Origin: Planococcus soli
GTDB taxonomy: Bacteria > Bacillota > Bacilli > Bacillales_A > Planococcaceae
NCBI RefSeq assembly: GCF_016881065.1
Contig: NZ_WXYN01000003.1
Location: 194 to 64,193, forward strand
Reading direction: 5' to 3'
DNA length: 64,000 nt
The notes below the pieces were generated by a model. That model did not search any database and was not told the origin of the DNA. It saw only the letters and a list, made by a program, of their open reading frames with translations. The translations under genes and the position numbers were made by a program. Of this stretch, positions 38,005-46,399 are shown piece by piece. Position 1 is the first letter of the stretch. Each line of letters begins with the position of its first letter.

Positions 38005-38423
38005 GAAAAGCGCAAGCGCCCGTGGAGATTCGACGGGCATAAGACGCTCGGGCGAAGCGGCGTTCTTCAGCCGCACAGCCAGAGTGACTTATGACCCTAG
38101 ATTCTGGGTGCTGGAGCTGGACACAAAAAAATGCGCAAGCAGCCGTTTAGCCCCGACAAGCGCTGGAAGCCTTACCGATAATGGCGGTCTTCGCCATTGC
38201 TGGTAAGGCTGAAGCGACTCGAGGGGCTGGCTGCTGGAGCTGGACAACAAGAAAAGCGCAAGCGCCTGTGGAGCTCTGACGGGCATAAGACGGACCGGCG
38301 AAGCGGCACTTTTTGCCGCATAGTTGGGCTGGCTTATGACCGAAGAGCTGGGTGCTGGAGTCTAGACATAAAGAAAAGCGCAAGCGCCATGCAACTCCAA
38401 CTTGTGCCATAAGAAAATGGACA
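38005..38423 (+). repeat. Structured repeat array 3 (three full units and a deleted one)
   Basis: Unit 1 spans 38005-38123, unit 2 38128-38246, unit 3 38251-38368, and a 51-nt unit with intact ends but missing middle spans 38373-38423. Units are separated by four A-rich bases. Units 1 and 3 share the apical motif GAAGCGGC-loop-GCCGC. Unit 2 is the second type and is nearly the same as the first unit of array 1. A terminator-like hairpin (38431-38473) follows. Confidence 0.9.
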
Positions 38424-38430
38424 ATAAAAG

Positions 38431-38478
38431 AAAACTGATGACATGACGAGATAATCGGATTGTCTTCAGTTTTTATAG
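38431..38478 (+). terminator. Terminator-like hairpin after repeat array 3
   Basis: AAAACTGATGACA pairs with TGTCTTCAGTTTT with one mismatch, then T-rich sequence. From 38480 to 38665 I see only AT-rich promoter-like DNA. Confidence 0.6.
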
Positions 38479-38665
38479 TTATAGAAACTTGCTGCATCAG
38501 GACCATCAATATATATTCGTTTCCTATAAAAAGCATTGTGTTATCAAAAAACACTTCCGAGGAATGACTTTTCCCCTAATTTTCTTTATAGTTATCATTT
38601 CCATTCGTCTTTTTCAGAAATTTGGATTAAACTTAAAAGGTATCACTCAATGAGGGGGAAGCATA

Positions 38666-39232
38666 ATGGCTTTATTAGATGAAATTCTGGAGTATAACGA
38701 AGAGTTTGTGAAGGAAAAGCGTTATGAAGAGTTTATGACCACCAAATTTCCTGACAAGAAAGTTGTTATATTGACATGCATGGATACGCGCCTGTTTGAA
38801 ATGCTGCCAAAAGCGATGAATTTTAAAAACGGCGACATTAAAATCGTCAAAAGCGCCGGGGCTGTCATCAACCACCCATTCGGCGGCATCATGCGCAGCC
38901 TGCTTGTTGCTGTGTACGAGTTGAATGCAGATGAAATCTACATTATCGGACACCACGATTGTGGCATGGCTTCCATTAATCCTGAAAAAATGCTGGAAAA
39001 GATGAAACATCGGGGCGTAGATGAAAAGACCATTGATATGATGGAGTATTCCGGAGTGGATTTGAAAGGCTGGCTCCGCGGATTTGATGATGTGACGGAA
39101 AGCGTCGCCCACAGCGTCAATATGGTCCGCAACCACCCTCTGCTCGACACCACGGTTCCTGTCCATGGCCTGGTCATCGATCCGACCACAGGCAAACTGG
39201 ATGTTGTCGTTAACGGAAACAAAAACCGCTGA
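38666..39232 (+). CDS. Beta-class carbonic anhydrase (YtiB-like)
   Basis: This 188-residue cytosolic zinc enzyme interconverts CO2 and bicarbonate. Zinc ligands are in TCMDTR (Cys about 38, the Asp-Arg dyad following) and GHHDCGM (His about 96, Cys about 99). The length and the segment KSAGAVINHPFGGIMRSL match the YtiB-type short beta enzymes of Bacillaceae. GAGGGGGAAG precedes the ATG. The terminator stem begins in its stop codon. Confidence 0.9.
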   Translation: MALLDEILEYNEEFVKEKRYEEFMTTKFPDKKVVILTCMDTRLFEMLPKAMNFKNGDIKIVKSAGAVINHPFGGIMRSLLVAVYELNADEIYIIGHHDCGMASINPEKMLEKMKHRGVDEKTIDMMEYSGVDLKGWLRGFDDVTESVAHSVNMVRNHPLLDTTVPVHGLVIDPTTGKLDVVVNGNKNR

Positions 39233-39254
39233 GAAATTCTCAGCGGTTTTGTTT
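39222..39254 (+). terminator. Bidirectional terminator after the carbonic anhydrase gene
   Basis: AACCGCTGAGAA pairs with TTCTCAGCGGTT around a very short loop. It also serves the DinB gene on the other strand. Confidence 0.75.
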
Positions 39255-39722
39255 TTGGTAATAAATATAATCGAGGGCTGTTCCCTCTTTGCCGAATTGC
39301 CGGAGAAACGAGGCAATCTGTCCTCTATGATAGCTGGCATGATTGACAATGGTAAACAGCATCTCTTCCCGTGTTGAGGAAAAATCGTCTCCACGCATAT
39401 TTTGGTAATCGAGTGTTTCCTGCCACTGTTCTTCCGACAATGATGCAAAAAACAATTCCATTTCAGCATGCAGCAGCATTAATGCCTCCATCGCTTTTTG
39501 GGTTGTTTCCACTTCATAATGCTCAAATGCCGGTTTAGCTACCCCCATCATTCGGAGCAGCCACAGTTTTTCCACTCCGATCACGTGTTCAACTGTCGCA
39601 TGAATCGAAGCAAAAGAATTTGCTCCTTCTTTCTGATATAAGTCCTCGCCCAAGGTTTGAACATGTTCCAAGCAAGCCAGTGTCGCCCATTTATGATAAG
39701 AGAACATTTTTTCTTTATCCAT
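39240..39722 (-). CDS. DinB family protein
   Basis: This 160-residue four-helix-bundle protein has the three-histidine metal pattern (His in HATVEHVIGVEKLW and in NHASYHRGQ). Such proteins bind divalent metal; some are bacillithiol- or mycothiol-dependent transferases, others have no known role. ATG at 39722 has GAGGAAGG 8 nt upstream; a GTG three codons earlier is less suitable. It stands alone, convergent with the carbonic anhydrase gene. Confidence 0.82.
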   Translation of the reverse strand: MDKEKMFSYHKWATLACLEHVQTLGEDLYQKEGANSFASIHATVEHVIGVEKLWLLRMMGVAKPAFEHYEVETTQKAMEALMLLHAEMELFFASLSEEQWQETLDYQNMRGDDFSSTREEMLFTIVNHASYHRGQIASFLRQFGKEGTALDYIYYQKQNR

Positions 39723-39807
39723 TTTACGCACCTTCCTCTACTTTTATTCACGTTTCAAACCAGCGCTGCATCTCTTTCCACCATTTTTTATAGGTGGCCT
39801 TGCCCTT

Positions 39808-40356
39808 TCAAAATTCTTTCTCAATCATGGCATAGTAATAATGGTCTTTCCATTCACCATTGATATAGAGAAACTCCTTAAGCAAGCCTTCCCGGCGAAA
39901 TCCGGTTTTTTCCAATACCCGTATAGAGCCTTCATTCTCTGGTGAAACATAGGCTTCCATCCGATGGAGGCGAAGCTCTTCAAACCCGAAAACAGTCATT
40001 AGTTTTACCGCTTCTGTTGCAATGCCTTTGCCAATATATGCTTCATCAATGGAATAACCGACCAATGCACTTAAAAAAGGCATGCGCTTGACACTGTATA
40101 CGGAAATGTGGCCAATCAGCTTTTTCGTGCCATATTCAAAAATCCCTACACTGTACTCCCGATTTTCTCTCGCCTGGTAGATCGATTCCCGAATTTTTTC
40201 CCGCTGAACGGCTGCTGAAAAATAACTGTCCCGGTGGCGCGGTTCGTACACAGACCAATAATCCCGGTTGCGCAGCAGCAATTCCATCATCTCTTCTGCA
40301 TCGTCGACGGTTAAACTGCGCAGGTAACAAGTCTGTCCTTCGAAAAGCAAGTTCAT
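39808..40356 (-). CDS. GNAT family N-acetyltransferase (RimJ/RimL type)
   Basis: This 182-residue acetyl-CoA-dependent acetyltransferase resembles ribosomal-protein alanine acetyltransferases. The acetyl-CoA loop is in IDEAYIGKGIATEAVKLM (Q/RxxGxG-like), and ENEGSIRVLEKTGFRREG is the usual C-terminal signature. The start ATG is 1 nt beyond the pepF stop with its GAGG ribosome site inside the pepF end, so it is coupled to pepF. The substrate is unknown; protein N-termini or small amines are possible. Confidence 0.85.
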   Translation of the reverse strand: MNLLFEGQTCYLRSLTVDDAEEMMELLLRNRDYWSVYEPRHRDSYFSAAVQREKIRESIYQARENREYSVGIFEYGTKKLIGHISVYSVKRMPFLSALVGYSIDEAYIGKGIATEAVKLMTVFGFEELRLHRMEAYVSPENEGSIRVLEKTGFRREGLLKEFLYINGEWKDHYYYAMIEKEF

Positions 40357-40357
40357 A

Positions 40358-42157
40358 TTAGGCCTCAGCAGATGTCAGCGAAATAAATTCTTCGGCATCC
40401 TGGACACATAAAGCGATTCCTTTTTCCCAGAAAGCCTGCTGCGTGATATCTTCGCCCAAATGTTTCATTGCCAAGTCTTCTGCTGACATCACTGCTGTAT
40501 CACGAAGCAAAGCCAAGTATTTTTCTTCAAAGCCGCTTCCTTCTTCCAGTGCTTTTGCATATACACTCAAAGAGAACAAATAGCCAAACGTATACGGGAA
40601 GTTATAAAATGGCACATACGTAATGTAAAAATGCAGTTTAGATGCCCAGAAATGCGGATGCGTTGATGCCAATCCACCAGCGAATCCTTCTGTTTGTGCC
40701 TGCTCCATCAATTCATTTAATCGGGATGCCGGAACAACGCCCTTTTTGCGTTCTTCATAGAAACGGGTTTCGAAAAGGAAGCGAGAATGGATGTTCATAA
40801 AGAACGCCACACTGCGCTGGACTTTGTCTTCCAACAATGCGATTTTTTCTTCCTTGGACTGCGCATTTTTAACAGCCGCATCTGCCACAATCATTTCAGC
40901 GAATGTCGACGCGGTTTCAGCTACGTTCATCGCGTATGACCGGTTCAAGGAGTGGACCGGGCGCAACGCATACGTATGGAACGCATGCCCGAGTTCATGC
41001 GCCAAGGTAGCCACATTGGACATGGATCCGCTGTAAGTCATGAAAATGCGTGATTCTTCACTTAACGGCAAGCCGGTGCAAAATCCGCCTGGGCGTTTAT
41101 TTGGACGGTCTTCCGCTTCAATCCAACCTTTTTCAAATGCCTGCTGTGCAAATTGCTCCAGTTCAGGGCCGAATTTGCCAAACTGTTTGAGTATGAATTC
41201 CGCGCCTTCCTGATAAGAAAATTGCTGCGTGCTTTCAGTTACCGGTGCATCCACGTCATACCAATCAAGTCCATCTTTTCCAAGCAGTTTGCCTTTTTGA
41301 TCCAAATAATCGACGAAAGGCTGTTTGTTGTTGCTGATGGCTCCCCACATGGCGTCCAGTGTTTCCTGCTTCATGCGGTTGATATGCAATGGCTCCTGCA
41401 GCGGGTTGTCCCATCCGCGCTTTTTATAAGTCTCCAAACGGAAACCGGCTATGGAATTTAAGGTCTTGGCAAAAAACTCTTCTTTATCCGTCCAAGCCTC
41501 TTCCAATTTCTCGTAGGATTCCTTGCGTACCGCTGCATCTTTATGGGAGCTTAAGTTATTTGCCTGCCCCACTGATAACGATTTGGACTCGCCGTCGACG
41601 CTGACAGTGACATTGATTTCTCCGACCAGCATATCGTATAGCTGGCTCCAGCTATGGTAGCCGTCAACGCCTAAAGCCGTAATCAAACTTTCTTCCTTTT
41701 CAGACAGCAGCATTTTTGCTTCTTCGCGCCATTCGTTCAAGATAAAGGTAAATTCACGCAAGGATTTTTCTTCGAGCAGCTCTGTCCATGCCCCATCTTC
41801 TGTTTTCGACAGGTCCTGCTGGATTTTTTGGAACGAGTTTTGAAAACGTGCCGACAGAGAAGACGCTTCACTTTCCAAAATTCCGGCTTTTTTATCTTGT
41901 GTGTTCTGTGCCATCAGACAGCCTATAAATGCACCGGATTGGCTAAGATGCCGCATCACACCGCTCATGTGTTCAAGCAAGTCAGCTACTTTTTGAGCAT
42001 CTTCTTTTGCAGCCGGCACTTTGAAGTTGTGGACCAGCTCTTCAAACGCTGAAAGTTTTGTTACTGCTTCGTTCATATGTAGCCGCAATTCCTGTGATTC
42101 GCTGCCTCCTGGAAAAAGCGTATCCAAATCCCATACTTCCGGATAGTTAACTGTCAT
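40358..42157 (-). CDS. pepF: Oligoendopeptidase F (M3 family)
   Basis: This 599-residue cytosolic zinc endopeptidase degrades short peptides. The zinc motif HELGH is in LAHELGHAFHTYAL (about residue 390), with the third ligand Glu in ETASTFAEMIV (about residue 420). The helical N-terminal half with PF08439-like features precedes the catalytic domain. GGGGG lies 7 nt before the ATG. Length agrees with PepF/M3B members. It would process peptides delivered by the importer encoded elsewhere in this window. Confidence 0.92.
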   Translation of the reverse strand: MTVNYPEVWDLDTLFPGGSESQELRLHMNEAVTKLSAFEELVHNFKVPAAKEDAQKVADLLEHMSGVMRHLSQSGAFIGCLMAQNTQDKKAGILESEASSLSARFQNSFQKIQQDLSKTEDGAWTELLEEKSLREFTFILNEWREEAKMLLSEKEESLITALGVDGYHSWSQLYDMLVGEINVTVSVDGESKSLSVGQANNLSSHKDAAVRKESYEKLEEAWTDKEEFFAKTLNSIAGFRLETYKKRGWDNPLQEPLHINRMKQETLDAMWGAISNNKQPFVDYLDQKGKLLGKDGLDWYDVDAPVTESTQQFSYQEGAEFILKQFGKFGPELEQFAQQAFEKGWIEAEDRPNKRPGGFCTGLPLSEESRIFMTYSGSMSNVATLAHELGHAFHTYALRPVHSLNRSYAMNVAETASTFAEMIVADAAVKNAQSKEEKIALLEDKVQRSVAFFMNIHSRFLFETRFYEERKKGVVPASRLNELMEQAQTEGFAGGLASTHPHFWASKLHFYITYVPFYNFPYTFGYLFSLSVYAKALEEGSGFEEKYLALLRDTAVMSAEDLAMKHLGEDITQQAFWEKGIALCVQDAEEFISLTSAEA

Positions 42158-42351
42158 GATTCTGCCCCCTGGTAAACTAAATTTTCTAAAAACGCTCCTT
42201 TAGTATATCATTTTTCTTTCCGAAACCGGAACAATATTCCACTTCACCATAAAACACTTCACCTTATCGCCATTTTTAGGAAATTTTTTGGAAAAGGATA
42301 ATTGTTGATTGAAACGGCTACCGTTATACTGAAATGAAGGAGGGATTTCGC

Positions 42352-43086
42352 ATGATTCGTATTTTGCTTATGACAATCGCTTTTATCGCTGTAATTGTCA
42401 TGAATACTTTAGCAAACACCATGCCGCTGAATGGCCAAACCACAGGCGAAATTTCTAACCGGCTTCTTGTGCTGTTCACTCCCGCCGGTTATGTATTTTC
42501 GATATGGTCCATCATCTATCTTTTGCTGGCTGTTTGGATCATTGCATTCTGGGTGCGCTTAAGAAAGGGACAGACCCCCTCAACCAAGATTGCCTTATTT
42601 TTCATTTTAAGCTGCGTCTTTAATATCAGCTGGCTGCTGTTGTGGCATTATGAATTTTTTGCCTGGTCAATAGCCACGATGCTCGGCTACCTGTTAGCCT
42701 TGATCGCGCTTTATCTGCAATACAGCAATTCGGAGAGAACATTTACGGAACGGCTGCCAATTTCAGTGAACATGGGCTGGATCAGTGTCGCAACCATTGC
42801 CAATATCAGTTTTGTTCTGACTTATTATAATTGGAACGGATGGGGGCTCAGTGACCAGCTATGGACAGTGATCATGCTGACAGTGGCGACTGCGCTTGCA
42901 CTGCATATCCGTTTCCATCACTTTGACATTCCTTTTGCACTGGTCTTTATCTGGGCATTTATCGGGATCGCCGTCAAGCACGGCACGGGTGAAATGCTGG
43001 TAACCACAGCCTCCATTTTCTTAAGCGGCGTCATATTAACCGGTATTTTATTAATAAAGAAAAAAGCTGCTCCGGCAGTCCAATAA
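42352..43086 (+). CDS. TspO/MBR-related tryptophan-rich membrane protein
   Basis: The protein has 244 residues and about seven predicted helices. The segment FTPAGYVFSIWSIIYLLLAVW matches the TspO-related signature, but the protein is longer than five-helix TspO (about 160 residues). The ligand is unknown; porphyrin-type binding as in TspO is only a possibility. ATG at 42352 has AAGGAGGG 7 nt upstream; the six-codon longer reading includes the ribosome site itself. It is followed by an imperfect terminator (43089-43130). Confidence 0.75.
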   Translation: MIRILLMTIAFIAVIVMNTLANTMPLNGQTTGEISNRLLVLFTPAGYVFSIWSIIYLLLAVWIIAFWVRLRKGQTPSTKIALFFILSCVFNISWLLLWHYEFFAWSIATMLGYLLALIALYLQYSNSERTFTERLPISVNMGWISVATIANISFVLTYYNWNGWGLSDQLWTVIMLTVATALALHIRFHHFDIPFALVFIWAFIGIAVKHGTGEMLVTTASIFLSGVILTGILLIKKKAAPAVQ

Positions 43087-43088
43087 TG

Positions 43089-43131
43089 CTGCGGACTACT
43101 CGATTAAAACGAGTGGATCTGCAGTTTTTTT
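43089..43131 (+). terminator. Terminator after the TspO-related gene
   Basis: CTGCGGACTACTCG pairs imperfectly with CGAGTGGATCTGCAG, followed by T7. Confidence 0.65.
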
Positions 43132-43157
43132 ATGCGGAAAAAACTTTTCCATTAATT

Positions 43158-43190
43158 AAAAAAGATCCGGTTTAATATTCCGGATCTTTC
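43158..43190 (-). terminator. Terminator after mapB
   Basis: On the minus strand AAAGATCCGG pairs with CCGGATCTTT across a 9-nt loop, followed by a T run. Confidence 0.8.
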
Positions 43191-43211
43191 GTCGTCTGTT
43201 TATGAAATTTT

Positions 43212-43964
43212 TTATTTATCAAGCTTAGTAAGCAGAATAGGTTCGCCTTTTGTGACAAGAACGGTATGTTCGATCTGCGCCACCAAAGATTGGTCCGGCG
43301 TGATGAATGTCCAGCCGTCACCTGATTCTATAATGTGCTCTGCCTTCTGTGAAATAAACGGCTCTACTGCCAGCACCATGCCTTCTTTCAGGATGGTCGT
43401 CTCCCACGCATCATAATAATTTAAAATGTGCTGAGGGGCTTCATGCAGTGATTTGCCAATGCCATGCCCAGTCAGATTCTTGATGACGAACAAGCCTTGT
43501 TCTTTTGCTTCACGTTCCACAGCTTTGCCGATTTGGTTGAGTTTGGCGCCGGCTTTGACTTTTGTCATCGCACGGTCAAAGGCTGAAGCTGCCGCTTCAC
43601 AGATTTTTTCTTTATCCGCATGCCCTTCCCCAACAACAAATGAGATGCCTGTGTCAGAAAAAAATCCTTCGTAGGAGCCAGAAACATCGATATTGACAAT
43701 ATCGCCATCCTGAATCACGCGGTCACCCGGAATGCCATGGGCCACTTCTTCATTGACGCTGATGCATGTGAATCCCGGAAAATCATATTCTGATTTAGGA
43801 CCGGAGACGCCGCCCAACTCTTCGAACAGTTTGCCGCCCAAGTCGTCAATTTCCTTCGTAGTAACGCCCGCTTTTGTTGCGGCTTTCATCGCTTCGCGAA
43901 TTTCAGCGACCATTTGGCCGGCTTTCTTTAACATTTCGATATCTTTTTCATTAGTTGCTATCAT
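43212..43964 (-). CDS. mapB: Type I methionine aminopeptidase (MapB-like)
   Basis: This 250-residue enzyme removes the initiator methionine. Five metal ligands are in place: Asp in NIDVSGSYEGFFSDTG (two), His in LTGHGIGKSLHE, Glu in LAVEPFI and Glu in QIEHTVLV. There is no N-terminal zinc finger. B. subtilis has two Map proteins; this stand-alone copy corresponds to YflG/MapB, since the essential one lies in the ribosomal gene cluster. ATG at 43964 has AAGGG 6 nt upstream; a start six codons earlier is less likely. Confidence 0.9.
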   Translation of the reverse strand: MIATNEKDIEMLKKAGQMVAEIREAMKAATKAGVTTKEIDDLGGKLFEELGGVSGPKSEYDFPGFTCISVNEEVAHGIPGDRVIQDGDIVNIDVSGSYEGFFSDTGISFVVGEGHADKEKICEAAASAFDRAMTKVKAGAKLNQIGKAVEREAKEQGLFVIKNLTGHGIGKSLHEAPQHILNYYDAWETTILKEGMVLAVEPFISQKAEHIIESGDGWTFITPDQSLVAQIEHTVLVTKGEPILLTKLDK

Positions 43965-44061
43965 CAATGACCCTTCTTTCAAGCTTTTCTATTCAAGAAT
44001 TATACCACAAAATTAAATCACTGGCTCTCTGTCCGGTTCAACAAATCTCCGGAAACGGACA

Positions 44062-44096
44062 GAGAAAAGAAGGCTGCCAAAAGACAGCCTTCCAAA
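44062..44096 (-). terminator. Terminator after thiT
   Basis: On the minus strand GGAAGGCTG pairs with CAGCCTTC, followed by TTTTC. The stem begins 3 nt past the stop codon. Confidence 0.75.
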
Positions 44097-44098
44097 TT

Positions 44099-44674
44099 TT
44101 AAGCTTCTGCATCGACCAATTTTGGAGCGGCTGCAAAAAGCGCAGCACAGACAAAAGCCGCCAGCAAAAACACAGGTATCATATAAGTGGCATTGTAGAC
44201 GACCGAATAGATCACCACATTGCCTTCAGCAAACATGCCGAAGAACAAGATGCCCGTAATAACATGGACGAGATAGCGGAGAACTGAAGCAATCAGCACG
44301 CCCGCCACTATAGCAGCAAGCATTTTTCCTGTTTGCTTTGCTTGCGCATGCTGCATGTATTTTGTGCGCATGACACCTGCCAGCCCAACCACTCCATATG
44401 CCAGAAGATAGTCCAACAAGACCTGCATCACAACGAATCCAAACGACAAAGGAGTTACAGATATAAATCCGGAAACAATCTGTAGAAGCCCAACCAGAAA
44501 TCCGGTCAGCACTCCTGCACCGACACCTCTTCTGAATGCGATCAATACGATTGGAATCATCACTAGGCTGACCGAACCGCCCTGCGGCATCCGGAACGAA
44601 ATGAAATCCAGTACAAATCCTAGAGCCGCAAAAATGGCTATTTCCATCATTAACAATACTTTTTTATTTCTCAT
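44099..44674 (-). CDS. thiT: Thiamine-specific ECF transporter substrate-binding protein ThiT
   Basis: This 191-residue membrane protein has six predicted helices and is the thiamine-binding S component of an ECF importer. It works with the shared EcfA-EcfA'-EcfT module, which is not in this window. The segments MEIAIFAALGFVLDFIS, PIVLIAFRRGVGAGVLTG and the late YLVHVITGILFF are typical of the YuaJ/ThiT family. GGAGG lies 5 nt before the ATG. A TPP riboswitch with a terminator precedes it, so import is shut off when thiamine pyrophosphate is abundant. Confidence 0.92.
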   Translation of the reverse strand: MRNKKVLLMMEIAIFAALGFVLDFISFRMPQGGSVSLVMIPIVLIAFRRGVGAGVLTGFLVGLLQIVSGFISVTPLSFGFVVMQVLLDYLLAYGVVGLAGVMRTKYMQHAQAKQTGKMLAAIVAGVLIASVLRYLVHVITGILFFGMFAEGNVVIYSVVYNATYMIPVFLLAAFVCAALFAAAPKLVDAEA

Positions 44675-44732
44675 GACTTCCTCCTTAATGTGTTTTGCAC
44701 ATCACCAGAAGGGCCGTGAATAAAACCATATT

Positions 44733-44768
44733 AAAAACGGCGCCAGGACAGAGCCTGGCGCCGTTGTA
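44733..44768 (-). terminator. Riboswitch-controlled terminator before thiT
   Basis: AACGGCGCCAGG pairs perfectly with CCTGGCGCCGTT over a 6-nt loop, followed by T5 on the minus strand. It lies between the TPP aptamer and the thiT start, as expected for an expression platform that terminates when TPP is bound. Confidence 0.88.
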
Positions 44769-44782
44769 AGGGCCGGTTTCCA

Positions 44783-44868
44783 TCCACATCCCTGCGCAAG
44801 TGTTAACTTACAGGTTCAAAGGGTAAGAACAATTTGTTCACTCTCAGCAAAAGCTCCCCTTGTGGTGT
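44783..44868 (-). promoter_or_regulatory. TPP riboswitch (THI element)
   Basis: Reading the minus strand, GGGGAGC, then GCTGAGAGTGAAC, then ACCCTTTGAACCTG and finally GCGCAGGGATG occur in the order and spacing of the TPP aptamer. The conserved CTGAGA and CCTTTGAACCTG blocks are exact. The gene it controls, thiT, is a known member of this regulon. Confidence 0.93.
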
Positions 44869-45017
44869 ATACAGATATTTTACTTTCACCTGTATTTTAC
44901 ACAAGCCTTCCCTTTAATGCAAGGCTGTTTTAAGATAATCTGATAGGGTAAAGAGTTGAATAGTGAAGCTATTTGAAAGGTGGTGGAGGCAGCCGGAAGT
45001 TTGGGCTTGCCGAAAAA

Positions 45018-46091
45018 ATGATTGAACTGTTAAAAGAACTGATTAAAATTCAAAGTGACACAAAAGAAGGGGCCAATGAAGCTCTTCTTTTTTGTGCAGA
45101 CTGGTTAAAGGAAAAAGGCGAAACCGTCACTATTCATGACAACAACGGCTATCAAATGCTGACAGCCACAAAAGGGCAAGGCAATGAGACCATTATTTGG
45201 AATGGCCATGTAGACGTCGTTCCGGGCCATCAGGAACAATTTGTTCCAGTTGAAGAACAGGACCGCATCTATGGCCGCGGCTCTGCAGATATGAAAGCTG
45301 GGGTAGCAGCGATGATGCAGGCATTTATCGAGCTCGACAGCTCCAGCTTAAACCGCATCGTCCAACTGCACATCGTCACCGATGAAGAGATTGGCGGCCG
45401 CAATACATCGAAATGGCTTGTGGAACAAGGTTACCACGGTGACTTCGTCATTTGCGGTGAACCGACTGGATTAAAAGTCGGATTGCAGTCTAAAGGCATT
45501 CTGCGGATGGATATGACATTCAAAGGCAAGCCTGCTCACGGCAGCCGTCCATGGGAAGGCATCAATGCCATTGAATCAGCGATGAAGTTCCATATGGCTA
45601 TTGCAGATCTTCCTTTCCGGAAAGAATCAACCGAATATTACGAGCAGCCTTCTGTCAACCTGCCTATCATCAAAGCAGGAGAACGCTACAATGTCGTTCC
45701 TGAAATTTGTGAAATGTCGTATGACATCCGTTTTATGCCAGGCCAGGATAAAGATGAGATAGTTCGCCAGCTGGTTGACTTGGCCGACAAATTGGATGTC
45801 GATATGGAGTACAAAGCTTCCGGCTCCACACCTGCCCTTACCACAACTAAAGACAACCCGTATATTCAAAGCTTGCAAAAAGCGATTTTGGACACGACTC
45901 AGCAAGAACCTGTTTTATTCGGCCAGCACGGTGCTGCAGATACCCGCTATTATGCGGCGGTAACTGGCGGCGAAGGTGCAATAGAATTTGGTCCGAGCGG
46001 AGATGATTGGCATGGCAACGCTGAATATGTCTTGATATCAAGTGTCCACTCATACAAGGACATCCTGCTGGCACATGCACAATCTGCTTAA
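45018..46091 (+). CDS. M20 family metallopeptidase (ArgE/DapE-like deacylase)
   Basis: This 357-residue zinc-dependent amidohydrolase has metal-site motifs NGHVDVVP (His, Asp) and GRGSADMKAGVAAM. It also has VTDEEIGG (catalytic Glu pair), GEPTG, and a C-terminal FGQHGAADTRYY. A dimerisation domain occupies about 165-275 (KGKPAHGSRPWEGINAIE). It is annotated only to family level: acetylornithine deacetylase or succinyl-diaminopimelate desuccinylase is possible, but no arginine or lysine genes are near. The start is uncertain: ATG at 45018 matches family N-termini but has a weak ribosome site, while a TTG at 44973 is in frame. Confidence 0.85.
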   Translation: MIELLKELIKIQSDTKEGANEALLFCADWLKEKGETVTIHDNNGYQMLTATKGQGNETIIWNGHVDVVPGHQEQFVPVEEQDRIYGRGSADMKAGVAAMMQAFIELDSSSLNRIVQLHIVTDEEIGGRNTSKWLVEQGYHGDFVICGEPTGLKVGLQSKGILRMDMTFKGKPAHGSRPWEGINAIESAMKFHMAIADLPFRKESTEYYEQPSVNLPIIKAGERYNVVPEICEMSYDIRFMPGQDKDEIVRQLVDLADKLDVDMEYKASGSTPALTTTKDNPYIQSLQKAILDTTQQEPVLFGQHGAADTRYYAAVTGGEGAIEFGPSGDDWHGNAEYVLISSVHSYKDILLAHAQSA

Positions 46092-46158
46092 AAAGGTTTG
46101 CATCCTGTGGAATTCGGGAAAGTAACATATACTAACCCCTATGAATGGAGAGATTTAA

Positions 46159-46305
46159 ATGGCAATTGGAAGACTACTGAAATCAGCGATAAAATACGGT
46201 CCGATCGCATACCCGATCATCCGTAAAGTATTAAATAAAAGAAAACAAGGCAAAGCGGGACAATCAGCTCCACAACAGCCTGATACGCGTGGCAGAAAAC
46301 GCTAA
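46159..46305 (+). CDS. Small basic protein, unrecognised
   Basis: This 48-residue ORF starts with ATG, has GGAGAG 6 nt upstream and is followed 3 nt after the stop by a strong terminator, so it is probably expressed. The N-terminal half is amphipathic and moderately hydrophobic (MAIGRLLKSAIKYGPIAYP). The rest is rich in Lys, Arg and Gln and ends in GRKR, giving a very basic protein. A nucleic-acid or membrane-surface role is conceivable. I do not recognise the family. Confidence 0.6.
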   Translation: MAIGRLLKSAIKYGPIAYPIIRKVLNKRKQGKAGQSAPQQPDTRGRKR

Positions 46306-46308
46306 AAA

Positions 46309-46348
46309 TAAAAAACGTTCCGGCATACCTTTGCCGGAACGTTTTTTT
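46309..46348. terminator. Bidirectional terminator
   Basis: AAAACGTTCCGGCA pairs with TGCCGGAACGTTTT over a 6-nt loop, T runs on both sides. It ends the small basic gene and, from the right, the yfmL-aminopeptidase-esterase operon. Confidence 0.85.
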
Positions 46349-46351
46349 ATG

Positions 46352-46399
46352 GATTAAGACTCCAATTCATTGATCATAAGACGGGCGCTTCCGCTTTTC
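46352..46399 (-). repeat. Internally deleted copy of the structured repeat
   Basis: On the minus strand it reads GAAAAGCGGAAGCGCCCGT, then CTTATGATC, then TTGGAGTCT. These are the 5' end, an internal block and the 3' end of a repeat unit with the middle lost. The first G is also the last base of the GDSL esterase stop codon, so the copy sits at a gene end like the full arrays. Confidence 0.65.
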
